Assembly: GCA_900321835.1 (NCBI GenBank)
Contig: ONXQ01000015.1
Coordinates: 1 to 33,720, forward strand
Direction of reading: 5' to 3'
DNA: 33,720 nt
Origin: an uncultured Prevotellaceae bacterium
GTDB taxonomy: Bacteria > Bacteroidota > Bacteroidia > Bacteroidales > Bacteroidaceae
Below are positions 16,522 to 25,600 of this stretch, in pieces. The stretch's first letter is position 1, and every line of letters starts with the position of its first letter. Below the pieces are notes generated by a model. That model did not search any database, was not told the DNA's origin, and was given only the letters and a program-made list of their open reading frames with translations. Made by a program: the position numbers and the translations under genes.

Positions 16522-17223
16522 TCACACCAGTTCCGGCTTGACCATGCCGGCGTAGGCGATGGTGAAGACAGAGAGGTGGATGTTAGGGATGTTCTGCAGT
16601 TCCTGCATGGCGGAGAGGAGCGTGGAGCCGGTCGTCATGACATCATCGACAAGGAGGATGTGCTTGTTTTCGAGAAGTTCGGGACGGACGACCTGGAAAA
16701 GGTCCTTGACATTTTCCTCGCGTTGCAACATCGTCAGGTGCGTTTGTGAAGGATTGTTGCGGAGGCGGCGCAGGGCATTTTTGATGATGGGGAGGTGAGT
16801 GACGCGCTGCAGTCCACGGGCGATGTAGTCGCACTGGTTGTAGCCGCGTTTTCTCAGTCGTTTGCTGTGGAGTGGCATGGGGACGATGGCGTCGATGCCT
16901 TCGAAGAAATCCGTGGCGGAGAGTTCGTCGGCCAGGATTTCGGCAATGTCCACGGCTACTTGCGGCTGAGAAAAATATTTGAAGGTGTGGACAAGCAGGC
17001 GCACTTCCTCAATGTCGTAACGCAAACCGCACGTCGCCCGTTCGATGGGCACACGTCCCCAGAACAGTTTCTCAATTCGTCCGTGCTCTTCGCCGCCCTT
17101 GTAGAGAATGCGCGGCAAAGCAGACAGGCAGCCTGCACACACCGAACGCTCGGTCGTTGCAAGCCGCCTGTCACAAATGACGCATGTGCGGGGATAGAAG
17201 AAGTCGAGGATTGCCCGAAACAT
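16522..17223 (-). CDS. comF: ComF-family phosphoribosyltransferase-like protein
   Basis: A 233-residue protein of the ComF/GntX group. The N-terminus has a four-cysteine zinc-binding cluster (CVIC ... CAGC). The phosphoribosyltransferase fold contains the PRPP-binding loop ILLVDDVMTTGSTL, plus the family segments VPMPLHSKRLRKRGYNQ and LRRLRNNPSQTHL. In naturally competent bacteria ComF helps in uptake of single-stranded DNA; in other bacteria its role is unclear. I choose the ATG at 17223, one base after the stop of the second gdh (TGATATG), over the TTG at 17232. The arrangement implies translational coupling with the glutamate dehydrogenase, a metabolically unrelated partner. Confidence 0.85.
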   Translation of the reverse strand: MFRAILDFFYPRTCVICDRRLATTERSVCAGCLSALPRILYKGGEEHGRIEKLFWGRVPIERATCGLRYDIEEVRLLVHTFKYFSQPQVAVDIAEILADELSATDFFEGIDAIVPMPLHSKRLRKRGYNQCDYIARGLQRVTHLPIIKNALRRLRNNPSQTHLTMLQREENVKDLFQVVRPELLENKHILLVDDVMTTGSTLLSAMQELQNIPNIHLSVFTIAYAGMVKPELV

Positions 17224-17224
17224 A

Positions 17225-18562
17225 TCACACAATTCCCTGTGCCATCATGGCCTTTGCCACTTTCATGAAGCCGGCCACGTTGGCACCGCGGACGTAGTTG
17301 ATGTAGCCGTCGGGCTGTGTGCCGTACTTGACGCACTGCTTGTGGATGGCGTGCATGATCTGGTGCAGTTTCTGGTCCACTTCGTCGGCTGTCCACGAGA
17401 GGTGCATGGCGTTCTGGCTCATTTCGAGGCCCGACGTGGCCACACCGCCGGCGTTGACGGCCTTGCCCGGTGCATAAAGCATTTCGGCAGCGATGAAGGC
17501 GTCGATGGCTTCGGGAGTGCAACCCATGTTGGAGATTTCTCCGACGCAGGTGACGCCGTTCTGAATCAGCATCTTGGCATCGTCGCCGTTGAGTTCGTTC
17601 TGCGTGGCGCAAGGCAGTGCGATGTCGCACTTCACCTCCCACGGACGACGGCCGGGCACGAAGGTGGAGCCAGGGAATTCGTCGGCGTAGGGCTGGCAGA
17701 TGTCGTTGCCCGAGGCACGGAGTTCGAGCATATAGTCAATCTTCTCGCCGCTGATGCCCTCGGGGTCGTAGATGTAGCCGTCGGGGCCGCTGATGGTGAT
17801 GACTTTGGCACCGAGTTGCGTAGCCTTCGTGGCAGCACCCCAGGCGACGTTGCCGAATCCGCTGATGGCCACGGTCTTTCCCTTGATGTCGATGCCTTTC
17901 GTCTGCAGCATTTCGTTGACAAAATAGAGGCCGCCAAAGCCTGTGGCTTCGGGACGGATCAGGCTGCCGCCAAATTCGAGGCCTTTGCCCGTGAGCACAC
18001 CGCTCCAGTCGCGCGTCAGTTTCTTGTATTGACCGAACAGGTAGCCCACCTCGCGGGCGCCGACGCCGATGTCGCCAGCCGGGACGTCGATTTCGGGACC
18101 GATGTAGCGGTACAGTTCGTTCATGAAGGCCTGGCAGAAACGCATGATTTCGGCGTCGCTCTTGCCGCGGGGCGAGAAGTCGCTTCCGCCCTTGCCACCG
18201 CCCATCGGCAGCGTGGTGAGGGCGTTTTTGAAGGTCTGCTCAAAGCCGAGGAATTTCAGGATGGAGAGGTTGACGGATGCGTGGAAACGCAGGCCGCCCT
18301 TGTAGGGACCGATGGCCGAGTTGAACTGCACACGGTAGCCGAGGTTGACCTGCACCTCGCCCTTGTCATCGACCCACGGCACGCGGAAAGTGATGATGCG
18401 TTCGGGTTCGACGAGACGCTCAATCAGTTTGGCGCGTTCAAACTCGGGGTGCTGGTTGTAAACCTCTTCGATCGACAGCAGCACCTCGTGCACAGCCTGC
18501 AAATACTCCTTCTCGCCTGGATGTTTGGCCTCCAGTTGGGCCATGATGTTTTCGATTTTCAT
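17225..18562 (-). CDS. Glutamate dehydrogenase, hexameric type, NAD-like site
   Basis: A 445-residue paralogue of the dehydrogenase at 12508. The catalytic stretches MGGGKGGSDFSPRGKS and PAGDIGVGAREVGY are identical or nearly so, and the C-terminal GFMKVAKAMMAQGIV is the same. The coenzyme loop differs: ISGPDGYIYDPEGI, which matches my memory of the NAD-specific Clostridium symbiosum enzyme, so I infer NAD(H) use and possibly a catabolic role. The substrate-side segment also differs (VGEISNMGCTPEA against VAEGANMPSTPGA). The start MKIENIMAQLEAKHPGEKEY aligns with the paralogue and is favoured over the upstream codon at 18628. Its own consensus promoter lies at 18640-18609. comF follows with a one-base gap. 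Confidence 0.92.
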   Translation of the reverse strand: MKIENIMAQLEAKHPGEKEYLQAVHEVLLSIEEVYNQHPEFERAKLIERLVEPERIITFRVPWVDDKGEVQVNLGYRVQFNSAIGPYKGGLRFHASVNLSILKFLGFEQTFKNALTTLPMGGGKGGSDFSPRGKSDAEIMRFCQAFMNELYRYIGPEIDVPAGDIGVGAREVGYLFGQYKKLTRDWSGVLTGKGLEFGGSLIRPEATGFGGLYFVNEMLQTKGIDIKGKTVAISGFGNVAWGAATKATQLGAKVITISGPDGYIYDPEGISGEKIDYMLELRASGNDICQPYADEFPGSTFVPGRRPWEVKCDIALPCATQNELNGDDAKMLIQNGVTCVGEISNMGCTPEAIDAFIAAEMLYAPGKAVNAGGVATSGLEMSQNAMHLSWTADEVDQKLHQIMHAIHKQCVKYGTQPDGYINYVRGANVAGFMKVAKAMMAQGIV

Positions 18563-18608
18563 GATTAGATTAGTTTTAGAAAAGTAGGTCACAATGTTTT
18601 TCCAACGG

Positions 18609-18640
18609 CAAAGATACAATGAACCCACGGAAAAAGCAAA
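18609..18640 (-). promoter_or_regulatory. Promoter of the second gdh-comF operon
   Basis: On the minus strand: TTTG at 18640-18637, 20-bp spacer, TATCTTTG at 18616-18609. The leader before the ATG at 18562 is about 40 nt. The position supports the shorter start for the dehydrogenase because the upstream codon at 18628 would lie inside the promoter. Confidence 0.75.
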
Positions 18641-18700
18641 CTTTTTCGGCCGTTTTTTTTACAGTTTTTTTCTGGGACTAAAAACTTGGAGAAAATCGTC

Positions 18701-18777
18701 TAAGCGCTTGGAAAAAAACTTCCGAGCGCTCGGACGAAAACTTCTGAGCGCTCGGACGAAAATTTCCGAGCGCTTGA
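18701..18777. repeat. 22-bp phased AGCGCT array, locus B
   Basis: Four units begin at 18701, 18723, 18745 and 18767 (TAAGCGCTTGG, CGAGCGCTCGG, TGAGCGCTCGG, CGAGCGCTTGA), spaced exactly 22 bp. The outer units carry the weaker AAGCGCTT-like arms and the inner ones the GAGCGCTC arms. A degenerate fifth repeat may precede it (ACTTGGAGAAAATCGTC). It lies between the gdh promoter and the 3' end of the GH51-like gene. Confidence 0.9.
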
Positions 18778-18808
18778 AAGTAAAATTCTGGTGTGTCGGG
18801 TGGCCGAA

Positions 18809-20065
18809 TCAGCGCACCATCACTTTTCGGCTGCCTACGATGTAGATGCCTTTTTTCAATTGAGGATTGACCACGCGACGGCCCTGCAAATCGTAGGCTT
18901 CTCCAAACAAGAATGAGTCACTTAATGGTTCACTTTTCATGGCGGCCTCGTCGCTTTCATTATGAATTTCCCCGATGCCCGTTGCGATGGGCACATCGTC
19001 CACCGTCAGTTCCACAGTGTTGAGGCTCAGCGGACGCAGTTCGGCCGCCACGGCACCGTCCATCACAGGCGTGAGCGTTGTTCTGGTCGTCGAAGTGGCT
19101 GTGACACTGTTCAGCACTTCAGGCGAGAAGGCTTTCGACACACTCTTGCGCGTCAGCGAGGCATACTGAACATCGGCATCTTTCAGCCTCACGACCACCT
19201 GCTGGTTCTGCGCCGTTGGGTTGGCCATGCGCACCCACACGCGGCTGCCGTCGTCGCTGACGGTGGCCGAACCATAGAGCGACGAAGCCGAGGTGAGCAC
19301 AATGTCGTGGATGAGCCGTCCGTCGATGTAGCAGCGCACGTGTTCGCCCTCCATCACCACCTTCAGCGCATAGGTCTGCCCTGTCGTGATGCTGCCTGCG
19401 GCCGTGGCCAGCGTTGTCTTCACGCCGCCGATGCACTGCTCGATGGCGTGCTGCGTGTTGTTCCATCCGCCGATGTTCCACCAGCAGTAATTCTCATTAT
19501 CGACATAACTGAAAGCGATGAGAAAACCCTCTGCGCCGCTCAGTTTGGTGGCGTCGAGACGGAGTGTGCCGTCGTGGCCGGTACGGCGGTAGCACACGTT
19601 GAGGCTGCCCAGGTCGGACTCGTTCGTCTGGCGCAGTGTGCCGTTCTCCACGCTCCATGAGCCGCCGTTCTGGTTCCATTCGTCGCCTGTGTTGGTGAAC
19701 GAATCGGAGTAGAGCACAGTGCCGTCGGCGGCTGTCACCTCCACATTGTCGAATGCTGCTGTCGTTGCCCACGTGGCGAGGCCGAAGTAGTTGTCGCGCA
19801 TGGGCACACCGCTGTTCATCGGTTGCAAGGCCAGCGGCGTCGTGGCGTTTTCGCCTGTCGTCTGACTGAAGAAGGGGTTCTGGAGCAACTGGGCGTAGTA
19901 ACCGTCGTCGGCGGCATAGACGTTCTCCTTCAGATAGGCCGTGTAGTAGTCGTCGCCCGACACCGTCACGGCATTGCCTGCGTCGAAGTTCAGCATCACC
20001 TGGGCCGTGGCGGCCTCGGCGACCATCAGCAGACAGGTTGTGAAGAGAGTCAGATGTTTTCTCAT
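18809..20065 (-). CDS. Secreted GH51-arabinofuranosidase-like protein lacking the catalytic barrel
   Basis: A 418-residue exported protein. Signal peptide 1-21 (ending ATAQ); the start MRKHLTLF at 20065 is preferred over the codon at 20140 because it gives a clean signal and follows a TATCTTTG box. Residues 24-66 (ENVYAADDGYYAQLLQNPFF) recall the N-terminus of GH51 arabinofuranosidases (compare 'INYAADGGLYAELVQN'). Residues 95-258 form a LamG/CBM-like module (WSVENGTLRQT; NYCWWNIGGWNNTQHAIEQ; CYIDGRLIHD), and 262-355 resemble the GH51 C-terminal beta domain. The catalytic TIM-barrel that should lie between residues 66 and 70 is absent. The C-terminus YDLQGRRVV...KKGIYIVGSRKV is a T9SS-like tail. 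Likely a binding protein for arabinose-containing glycans; the GH51 relation is from memory of the family. Confidence 0.65.
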   Translation of the reverse strand: MRKHLTLFTTCLLMVAEAATAQVMLNFDAGNAVTVSGDDYYTAYLKENVYAADDGYYAQLLQNPFFSQTTGENATTPLALQPMNSGVPMRDNYFGLATWATTAAFDNVEVTAADGTVLYSDSFTNTGDEWNQNGGSWSVENGTLRQTNESDLGSLNVCYRRTGHDGTLRLDATKLSGAEGFLIAFSYVDNENYCWWNIGGWNNTQHAIEQCIGGVKTTLATAAGSITTGQTYALKVVMEGEHVRCYIDGRLIHDIVLTSASSLYGSATVSDDGSRVWVRMANPTAQNQQVVVRLKDADVQYASLTRKSVSKAFSPEVLNSVTATSTTRTTLTPVMDGAVAAELRPLSLNTVELTVDDVPIATGIGEIHNESDEAAMKSEPLSDSFLFGEAYDLQGRRVVNPQLKKGIYIVGSRKVMVR

Positions 20066-20093
20066 AATCTTCCGTGTTTTTGTGATTTCCCTG

Positions 20094-20101
20094 CAAAGAT
20101 A
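20094..20101 (-). promoter_or_regulatory. -7 box of the GH51-like gene
   Basis: TATCTTTG on the minus strand, about 29 bp upstream of the ATG at 20065. No good TTTG lies at 19-20 bp, so the promoter may need an activator such as the nearby HTCS regulator. It is divergent from the -7 box at 20220. Confidence 0.55.
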
Positions 20102-20219
20102 GTATAAAAAGGAGAGAAAACCTCGTTCAAGTGCTTTCAAAATTCGCCCAAAATGCCGCTGTGAATGATTTGTTAAAAATTTTGACCGATGATTGAAAGC
20201 CGGAACGCCGGATTTTCCC

Positions 20220-20227
20220 TATCTTTG
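20220..20227 (+). promoter_or_regulatory. -7 box of the secreted helical-barrel enzyme gene
   Basis: TATCTTTG, 30 bp before the ATG at 20258, identical to the divergent box at 20101-20094. The nearest upstream TTG gives a 24-bp spacer, again a weak -33. The 192-bp divergent region between the two secreted-protein genes is the natural place for a shared operator; I could not identify a specific palindrome there. Confidence 0.55.
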
Positions 20228-20257
20228 CATTGAAAACATACGAAACGCACAGCAAAC

Positions 20258-22492
20258 ATGCTTATGAACAAGAAAATTTTAGCCCTTGCAGCCCTGTTGC
20301 TCACGACGTTCAGTGCAGTGGCCGACACGAATCCCTCGCTCACGTCGGGCGACATGACCCTCACCTTCCTGCCTTCGGGCACAGGCTACACCTGGCAGTG
20401 CAGCAGTGGTTCGGCCACTTTCCTGCCCCAGGACGGAAAGACCGTCGTAGCCGAAGTCTTTGCCGCCAGCAGCGATGCCGCCACCTTCTATGCGTCGGCC
20501 TACGACAGCATCAGCACCGCCACCGAGGGACGCATCGTAGCCTATGCGACGCTGAAGACCGCCGCAGGCAGCGAGTTGCTGTTCACCGACACCTGGCTCG
20601 TTCAACCTTCGCGCCAGAGCCTGCGCCTGCAACGCGTGGTCAAGGTGGTGAAGGCACAGGCGGCCGACGCCTCGTTCAACACCTATTTCCTCATCGGCGA
20701 CAAGCGTCAGGCGGGCAAGTCAGCCTACCAGTATTTTCTTCCGTCGCTCGTCTATATCGACGGAGAAAACATGACGGACGCAAGCATCGGTCACGATTTC
20801 GGAGACCAATGGATTCTCGCCCGTGAAGAACGTACCGCCCTGCCGCTCAGCATGATGCGCCACACGGCCACGGGTTGGACGCTCTCGCTCTGCGACGACA
20901 ATCAGAATCCGGCTACCGCCGCTGTCGATTGGGGAATGAATCATCTCGTCGACCAGTCTTTCCGCTACGGTTCGCTGGGCTACAGCCTTACACGCACTTA
21001 TCCGCAACTTGCCTACTGCTTCCCTGGCAGTGAGGGCGAACACTCGTACAGCGACGGAGGTAGCACAGCCGAACGTCGCTGGGCACGCCGTAGCCATCCG
21101 GTTTCGACGTCCACCTGGCATCGCTACAACCTTGAGTTGCACGCCGCCCGGAGCAGCAGTTTTCCCGATGCCCTGCGCACGGTCTGGCAGCAGTCGTTCG
21201 ACATCTACCAGCCGAAGGTGCTCACTGCGGCACGCTGTGCAACGGTGCAGCGCTATGCCCTGCAGTTGCTCGACAAATACTGGATGAAGAGCGAGGGTGC
21301 GCCTGGTTTTCCCTTCTCGGTTTGGACCCAGAGCGGCGACGTCAACGAGCGCTCCTACGACATGGGCTTCGTCGGGATGCAGGCGGCCTGCGCCTACTAT
21401 CTGTTCCGCAATGGGGTGGAGCAGGACAAGGAGTCGTACCGCGTGAAGGGCGAGCAGATACTGGACTTCTGGGCACGTCGCAGCCCCATCGCCTCGGGAA
21501 TGCCCCGCATCTGGTACGACATCGCTCCGTGGAATTCTTTCCGCAACTACAATGACCTGCGCAACATGCAGGGCGGCATGGAGGCCATGATCGAGGCATG
21601 GGCCGTGGCTGAGCGCTGGCGTCCGGGTTCGAAGCCGCAGTGGCTGAAGTTCTGCCGTGCTGCAGCCGACTGGATGGTCGGTCAGCAAGCGTCGGACGGC
21701 AGTCTGCCGAAGGCCTTCGACAATGCCGGCAACGTGGTCGATGCAGGCAAGTATCTGACGTCGAACGTCGTGCGTTTCCTTGTGCAGATGTATGCCGTGA
21801 CGCTCGACGAGAAGTACAAGACGGCCGCTGTCAAGGCAGGCGAGTTCTGCCTGCGGGAGATACATACTCCATATAAATATATAGGCAGCGTGATTGACAA
21901 TCCCTACGTGAAGGACCGCGAGAGCGGACAGAAGATGCTCGAGGCCTGCCTTGCGCTCTACGACGTGACGCAGGAGCAGCGCTGGCTCGACGCAGCCGTG
22001 CAGGCGGCCTACTACACCGTCACCTACATGTATGCCTGGAACATTCCGGCCCAGCCCGGCATCAAGGCGCCGTGGACGTCGGAGAAGAACACCGCCGGCA
22101 TCACCATCATCGCCACGGGGCACAGCGGTGCCGACTGCGGCCTGTCGTACAACTCGTTCGAGTATTTCCGTCTCTATCTGCTCACGGGCGACGAGTATCT
22201 GCTCAAGATTGCCCGTCTGCTGGCCTACAACACGAAGCAGACGATGGACTACGACGGCAAACTCGGTTACGGCCACCGCGGACTTCAGACCGAGGCGCTG
22301 CGTCTGGTCACCAACCGTGGTGACGGTGTGAACCTCTGGCTGCCGTGGGTCACGGCCACCCAACTCGACCCGCTCTGCCGCCTGAAGGACGCCTACGGCA
22401 GCATCGAACTGAACGACATCGCCAAAATGCCTGCCGACGAACTGCAGCGCTTGGACCGTCAGTATCGCCGCACGCAGGGCCTCGCCTTCTGA
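20258..22492 (+). CDS. Secreted predicted six-hairpin (alpha/alpha) carbohydrate-active protein
   Basis: A 744-residue exported protein. Signal peptide 1-22 (ending SAVAD; a second ATG two codons in is equally possible). Residues about 25-330 look beta-rich. From about 345 there are repeated helical pairs with conserved aromatic and acidic residues typical of (alpha/alpha)6 glycoside hydrolases, polysaccharide lyases and epimerases: SYDMGFVGMQAACAYYLFR, RNMQGGMEAMIEAWAVAERW, LSYNSFEYFRLYLLTGDE, GYGHRGLQTEALRL. I cannot assign a family; candidate acidic residues are in the MEAMIEAW and LQTEAL segments. It is divergent from the GH51-like protein and followed by an HTCS regulator, so it most likely acts on a plant-type polysaccharide outside the cell or in the periplasm. 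Confidence 0.7.
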   Translation: MLMNKKILALAALLLTTFSAVADTNPSLTSGDMTLTFLPSGTGYTWQCSSGSATFLPQDGKTVVAEVFAASSDAATFYASAYDSISTATEGRIVAYATLKTAAGSELLFTDTWLVQPSRQSLRLQRVVKVVKAQAADASFNTYFLIGDKRQAGKSAYQYFLPSLVYIDGENMTDASIGHDFGDQWILAREERTALPLSMMRHTATGWTLSLCDDNQNPATAAVDWGMNHLVDQSFRYGSLGYSLTRTYPQLAYCFPGSEGEHSYSDGGSTAERRWARRSHPVSTSTWHRYNLELHAARSSSFPDALRTVWQQSFDIYQPKVLTAARCATVQRYALQLLDKYWMKSEGAPGFPFSVWTQSGDVNERSYDMGFVGMQAACAYYLFRNGVEQDKESYRVKGEQILDFWARRSPIASGMPRIWYDIAPWNSFRNYNDLRNMQGGMEAMIEAWAVAERWRPGSKPQWLKFCRAAADWMVGQQASDGSLPKAFDNAGNVVDAGKYLTSNVVRFLVQMYAVTLDEKYKTAAVKAGEFCLREIHTPYKYIGSVIDNPYVKDRESGQKMLEACLALYDVTQEQRWLDAAVQAAYYTVTYMYAWNIPAQPGIKAPWTSEKNTAGITIIATGHSGADCGLSYNSFEYFRLYLLTGDEYLLKIARLLAYNTKQTMDYDGKLGYGHRGLQTEALRLVTNRGDGVNLWLPWVTATQLDPLCRLKDAYGSIELNDIAKMPADELQRLDRQYRRTQGLAF

Positions 22493-22539
22493 CCCTCTGC
22501 CCGACGTCGCCGTTTTGTCTCCACCGCACAGAAAGTTTT

Positions 22540-22592
22540 AAGTGCTTGAGAAAAAGTTTTAAGTGCTTAAAAGTAAAATTTCAAGCACTTGA
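22540..22592. repeat. AT-rich sister array, locus E (AAGTGCTT type)
   Basis: Three units: AAGTGCTT at 22540 and 22561, and the reverse-complement AAGCACTT at 22583 (spacing 21 and 22 bp), with A-rich spacers. Units two and three can pair over nine to ten bases (22559-22568 with 22583-22592). It sits in the 123-bp gap between the helical-barrel enzyme gene and the HTCS gene, where it could act as an attenuator or binding site. Locus F (30481) has the same three-unit order. Confidence 0.8.
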
Positions 22593-22615
22593 AAATTCAG
22601 ATACACCACGTTTCC

Positions 22616-25600
22616 ATGACTCAGAAACCACACCTCCGACTGTTGGCCGCTGTGCTGCTGACCCTGCTGGTCGGCGTCGTGCAGGCCCAGACCTCCTACC
22701 GCTTCCGCCACTACGGACGTGAGCAGGGCCTTTCAAACCTCAATGTCAACTGTGCCATGCAGGACAGCCGCGGCTTTGTGTGGGTCGGCACAAACATCGG
22801 TCTGAACCGCTTCGACGGCGTCCGTTTCCATACCTATTTTTCGAGCAATCAGAAAGACAGCCACAGCATGTCGTCCAACACCGTCAACAGCATTGCCGAA
22901 GACGCGGAAGGACGTCTGTGGGTGGGCACCACCAACGGTCTGTGCTCGTTCGACCCCCAGTTCGACCGCTTCCAGCGTGTGGAGGCAAAGGAACTGGGCG
23001 CCGGCGTGCAGGTGTTCGACCTGCAGTTCGACCCCAAGCAGCGCCTGTGGGCCTCGACCGACAGCCGGCTTGTGTGCTACCGCCCGTCCGACGGCACGCT
23101 GCTCACCTTTGGCAACATCTTGGCCCTGCGAGTGAGTCAGAGCGGCACCGTGTGGGTCAGCAACGGCGAAGGCCAACTCTGCCGCTACGATGAACGCACC
23201 GGCGGCTTTGTCTCGTTCGCCATCCTCACCCCGCAGCAGGCTGAGAGCAGCGAGTGGATCAATGCCATCGTCGAACTCGGCGACGGCGACCTCGCCCTGG
23301 TCACCAACCACGGGCACGGCTACCGTTTTTCGCCAGCAACCGGGCAGAAGTGCGACCTCTTCGGCGAAGGATTCCAGTCGCAGTCGAGTTTTGTCCACAC
23401 AGCCATCGAGCGCACAGCCACCGACGGCAGCCCGACCCTGTGGATGGGCACCGAGGACGGCATCGTCACCTACAACCTGCGGACAGGCGAGAGCGCACAC
23501 ATGCGCAAACAGTTTGGCAACCCCTATTCGCTCAGCGACAACGCCGTCCATGTGCTGTTCAGCGACCGTGAAGGCGGCGTGTGGGCAGGCACCTTCTTCG
23601 GCGGCATGAACTATGTTCCCGACGAGCACGACGAAATGTTCAGCGTGCTCCAGCCCGTCGATGACAACGGCGCGACAGCCGCCAAAGTGGTGCGCGAAAT
23701 GGCCGTCGATGCACAGGGCCAACTGTGGGTCGGCACCGAGGACGGCGGCGTTTACCGCTGGGACGACGGTTTGCGCAGGGTCAACCTCACCTGGCAGGGC
23801 AAGCCCATCACCCGCAACATACAGACCCTCATGACCGACGGCACCGACCTCTGGCTCGGCACCTACGAAGAAGGCATCTACATCGTTGACACCCGCTCCC
23901 GCCAGATTACAAACCACATCGGAAGCGGAGAAGCAGGACTTCACACCAATACCCTGGTCCATCTGCTGCGCACACGCGACGGACGCATCCTGGCAGGCAC
24001 CATGCACCTGGGCCTGCTCGCCTTCGACCGTCAGACACGCACGTTCCGAACCTTCGGCCAGAAAGCCCAGGGATTCATCCACGACATCTACGAAGACTCG
24101 AAGGGACGCCTCTGGGTGGCCGACCTTGTGGGCGGCATCTTCCGTTCCGACACAGTCGGCGGAACGCTCCGGCGCCTCTGCCCGTCCATCAAGACGGCAA
24201 CCACCGTGTTCGAGGATTCGGAGGGAAGAATCTGGATAGGCTCATCGAGCGACGGCCTTTTCACAGTCGCAGCCGACGACCGCTGCAGCCAGCCGCTGCC
24301 CGAACTGGCCCGCTCGGGCATCGGCATCGACAAACTCTCGGAAGACGGCAACGGATGCCTGTGGATTTCGACCACCGACGGACTTTACAGTTACGACGGA
24401 ACAGCCGTCAGCCGCTACGGCAGCGCCAACGGATTGCCTACCGAGCAGTTCAACTTCAATTCCGGCCTTCGCGACAGCACTGGGCGCATCTATTTCGGCA
24501 CACTCAATGGTCTTGTCAGTTTTGTGCCCAGTTCGTCTGCCACCCCAAGCCAGAAACTCCGCGTCCTCTTCACAGGCCTCACCGTCGAGGGACGCGAAGT
24601 GACCCACGAGACAGACCCTTACATTCTTGAAAAATCACTGCTCTATGCCGACGAGATTCACCTTCGGCACAATCAGGCATCGCTCTCCATCGACTTCGCC
24701 TGTCCGCTCTACAGCGTGCCGCAAGCCATCTGGTACCGCTACCGCCTGGAGGGCATCGACCACGACTGGACAGTGACGAAAGGAGCGCAGCGCCTCACGT
24801 TTGCCGGTCTTTCGCCTGGCACCTACACCCTCGTCGTACAGGCCTCGCAGCAGAACGGCCGATGGGACGACGAGGCGGAGGCTTCGCGACTGCGGCTCAT
24901 CGTACACCGCCCGTGGTGGAACAGCGTCTGGGCATGGATCGTCTATGCCCTGCTGGCCGCTGCACTGGGTTTCTACATTTTCCGCACCGCCACACGCCGC
25001 CGTCGCGAGAAACGCCGCATCGAGAACGAACGCACAGAGAACGAGCGCTACCGCGACGTGCTGCAGTCGAAGATTCAGTTCTTCACCACCATCACCCACG
25101 AAATCCGCACGCCGCTCTCCCTCATCATGGGCACACTCGAACGGATGGAGCGGAAGGAGAAAAAGGCAGAGCAGCAGGAAGAGGTCGGCCTGCTGCGCCG
25201 CAACGCACAGCGCCTGCTCAATCTGGTCAACCAACTGCTCGACTTCCGAAAGATTGAGTCGTCGTCGTTCCTGATGAACTTCCTGCCCACCGACATTGCT
25301 GCGCTGCTGCGCGAGGTGTGTGCCGACTTCACCCCGGCGGCACGCCAGAAGGGTGCCGACTATGCCATCGACATCCCGGCCGACTGCACCCTCAGCGTCA
25401 TGGCCGACCGCGAGGCGCTGACCAAGATACTGAGCAACCTGCTCAGCAACGCCATGAAGTTCTGCCAAAAGCACGTCGGCGTTTGCCTTGAGGAGAAGGG
25501 CGAACACGTCGCCGTCAGCATCGAGAACGATGGTCCCCGCATTCCGCACGAACAGGTGGAGGAAATCTTCAAACCCTTCTATCAATACTACGGCACACAG

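Noticed and set aside
12508-18562. Assembly artefact explaining two gdh genes
   Set aside because: The proteins differ at many positions, including the coenzyme loop, and have different promoters and flanking genes, so they are true paralogues.
18701-18777. AGCGCT arrays as ordinary rho-independent terminators
   Set aside because: Each unit is a palindrome without a proper loop, four copies are present, and locus D lies upstream of a promoter.
20720-22363. 547-codon minus-strand frame opposite the helical-barrel enzyme
   Set aside because: Antisense shadow without signal peptide or motifs.
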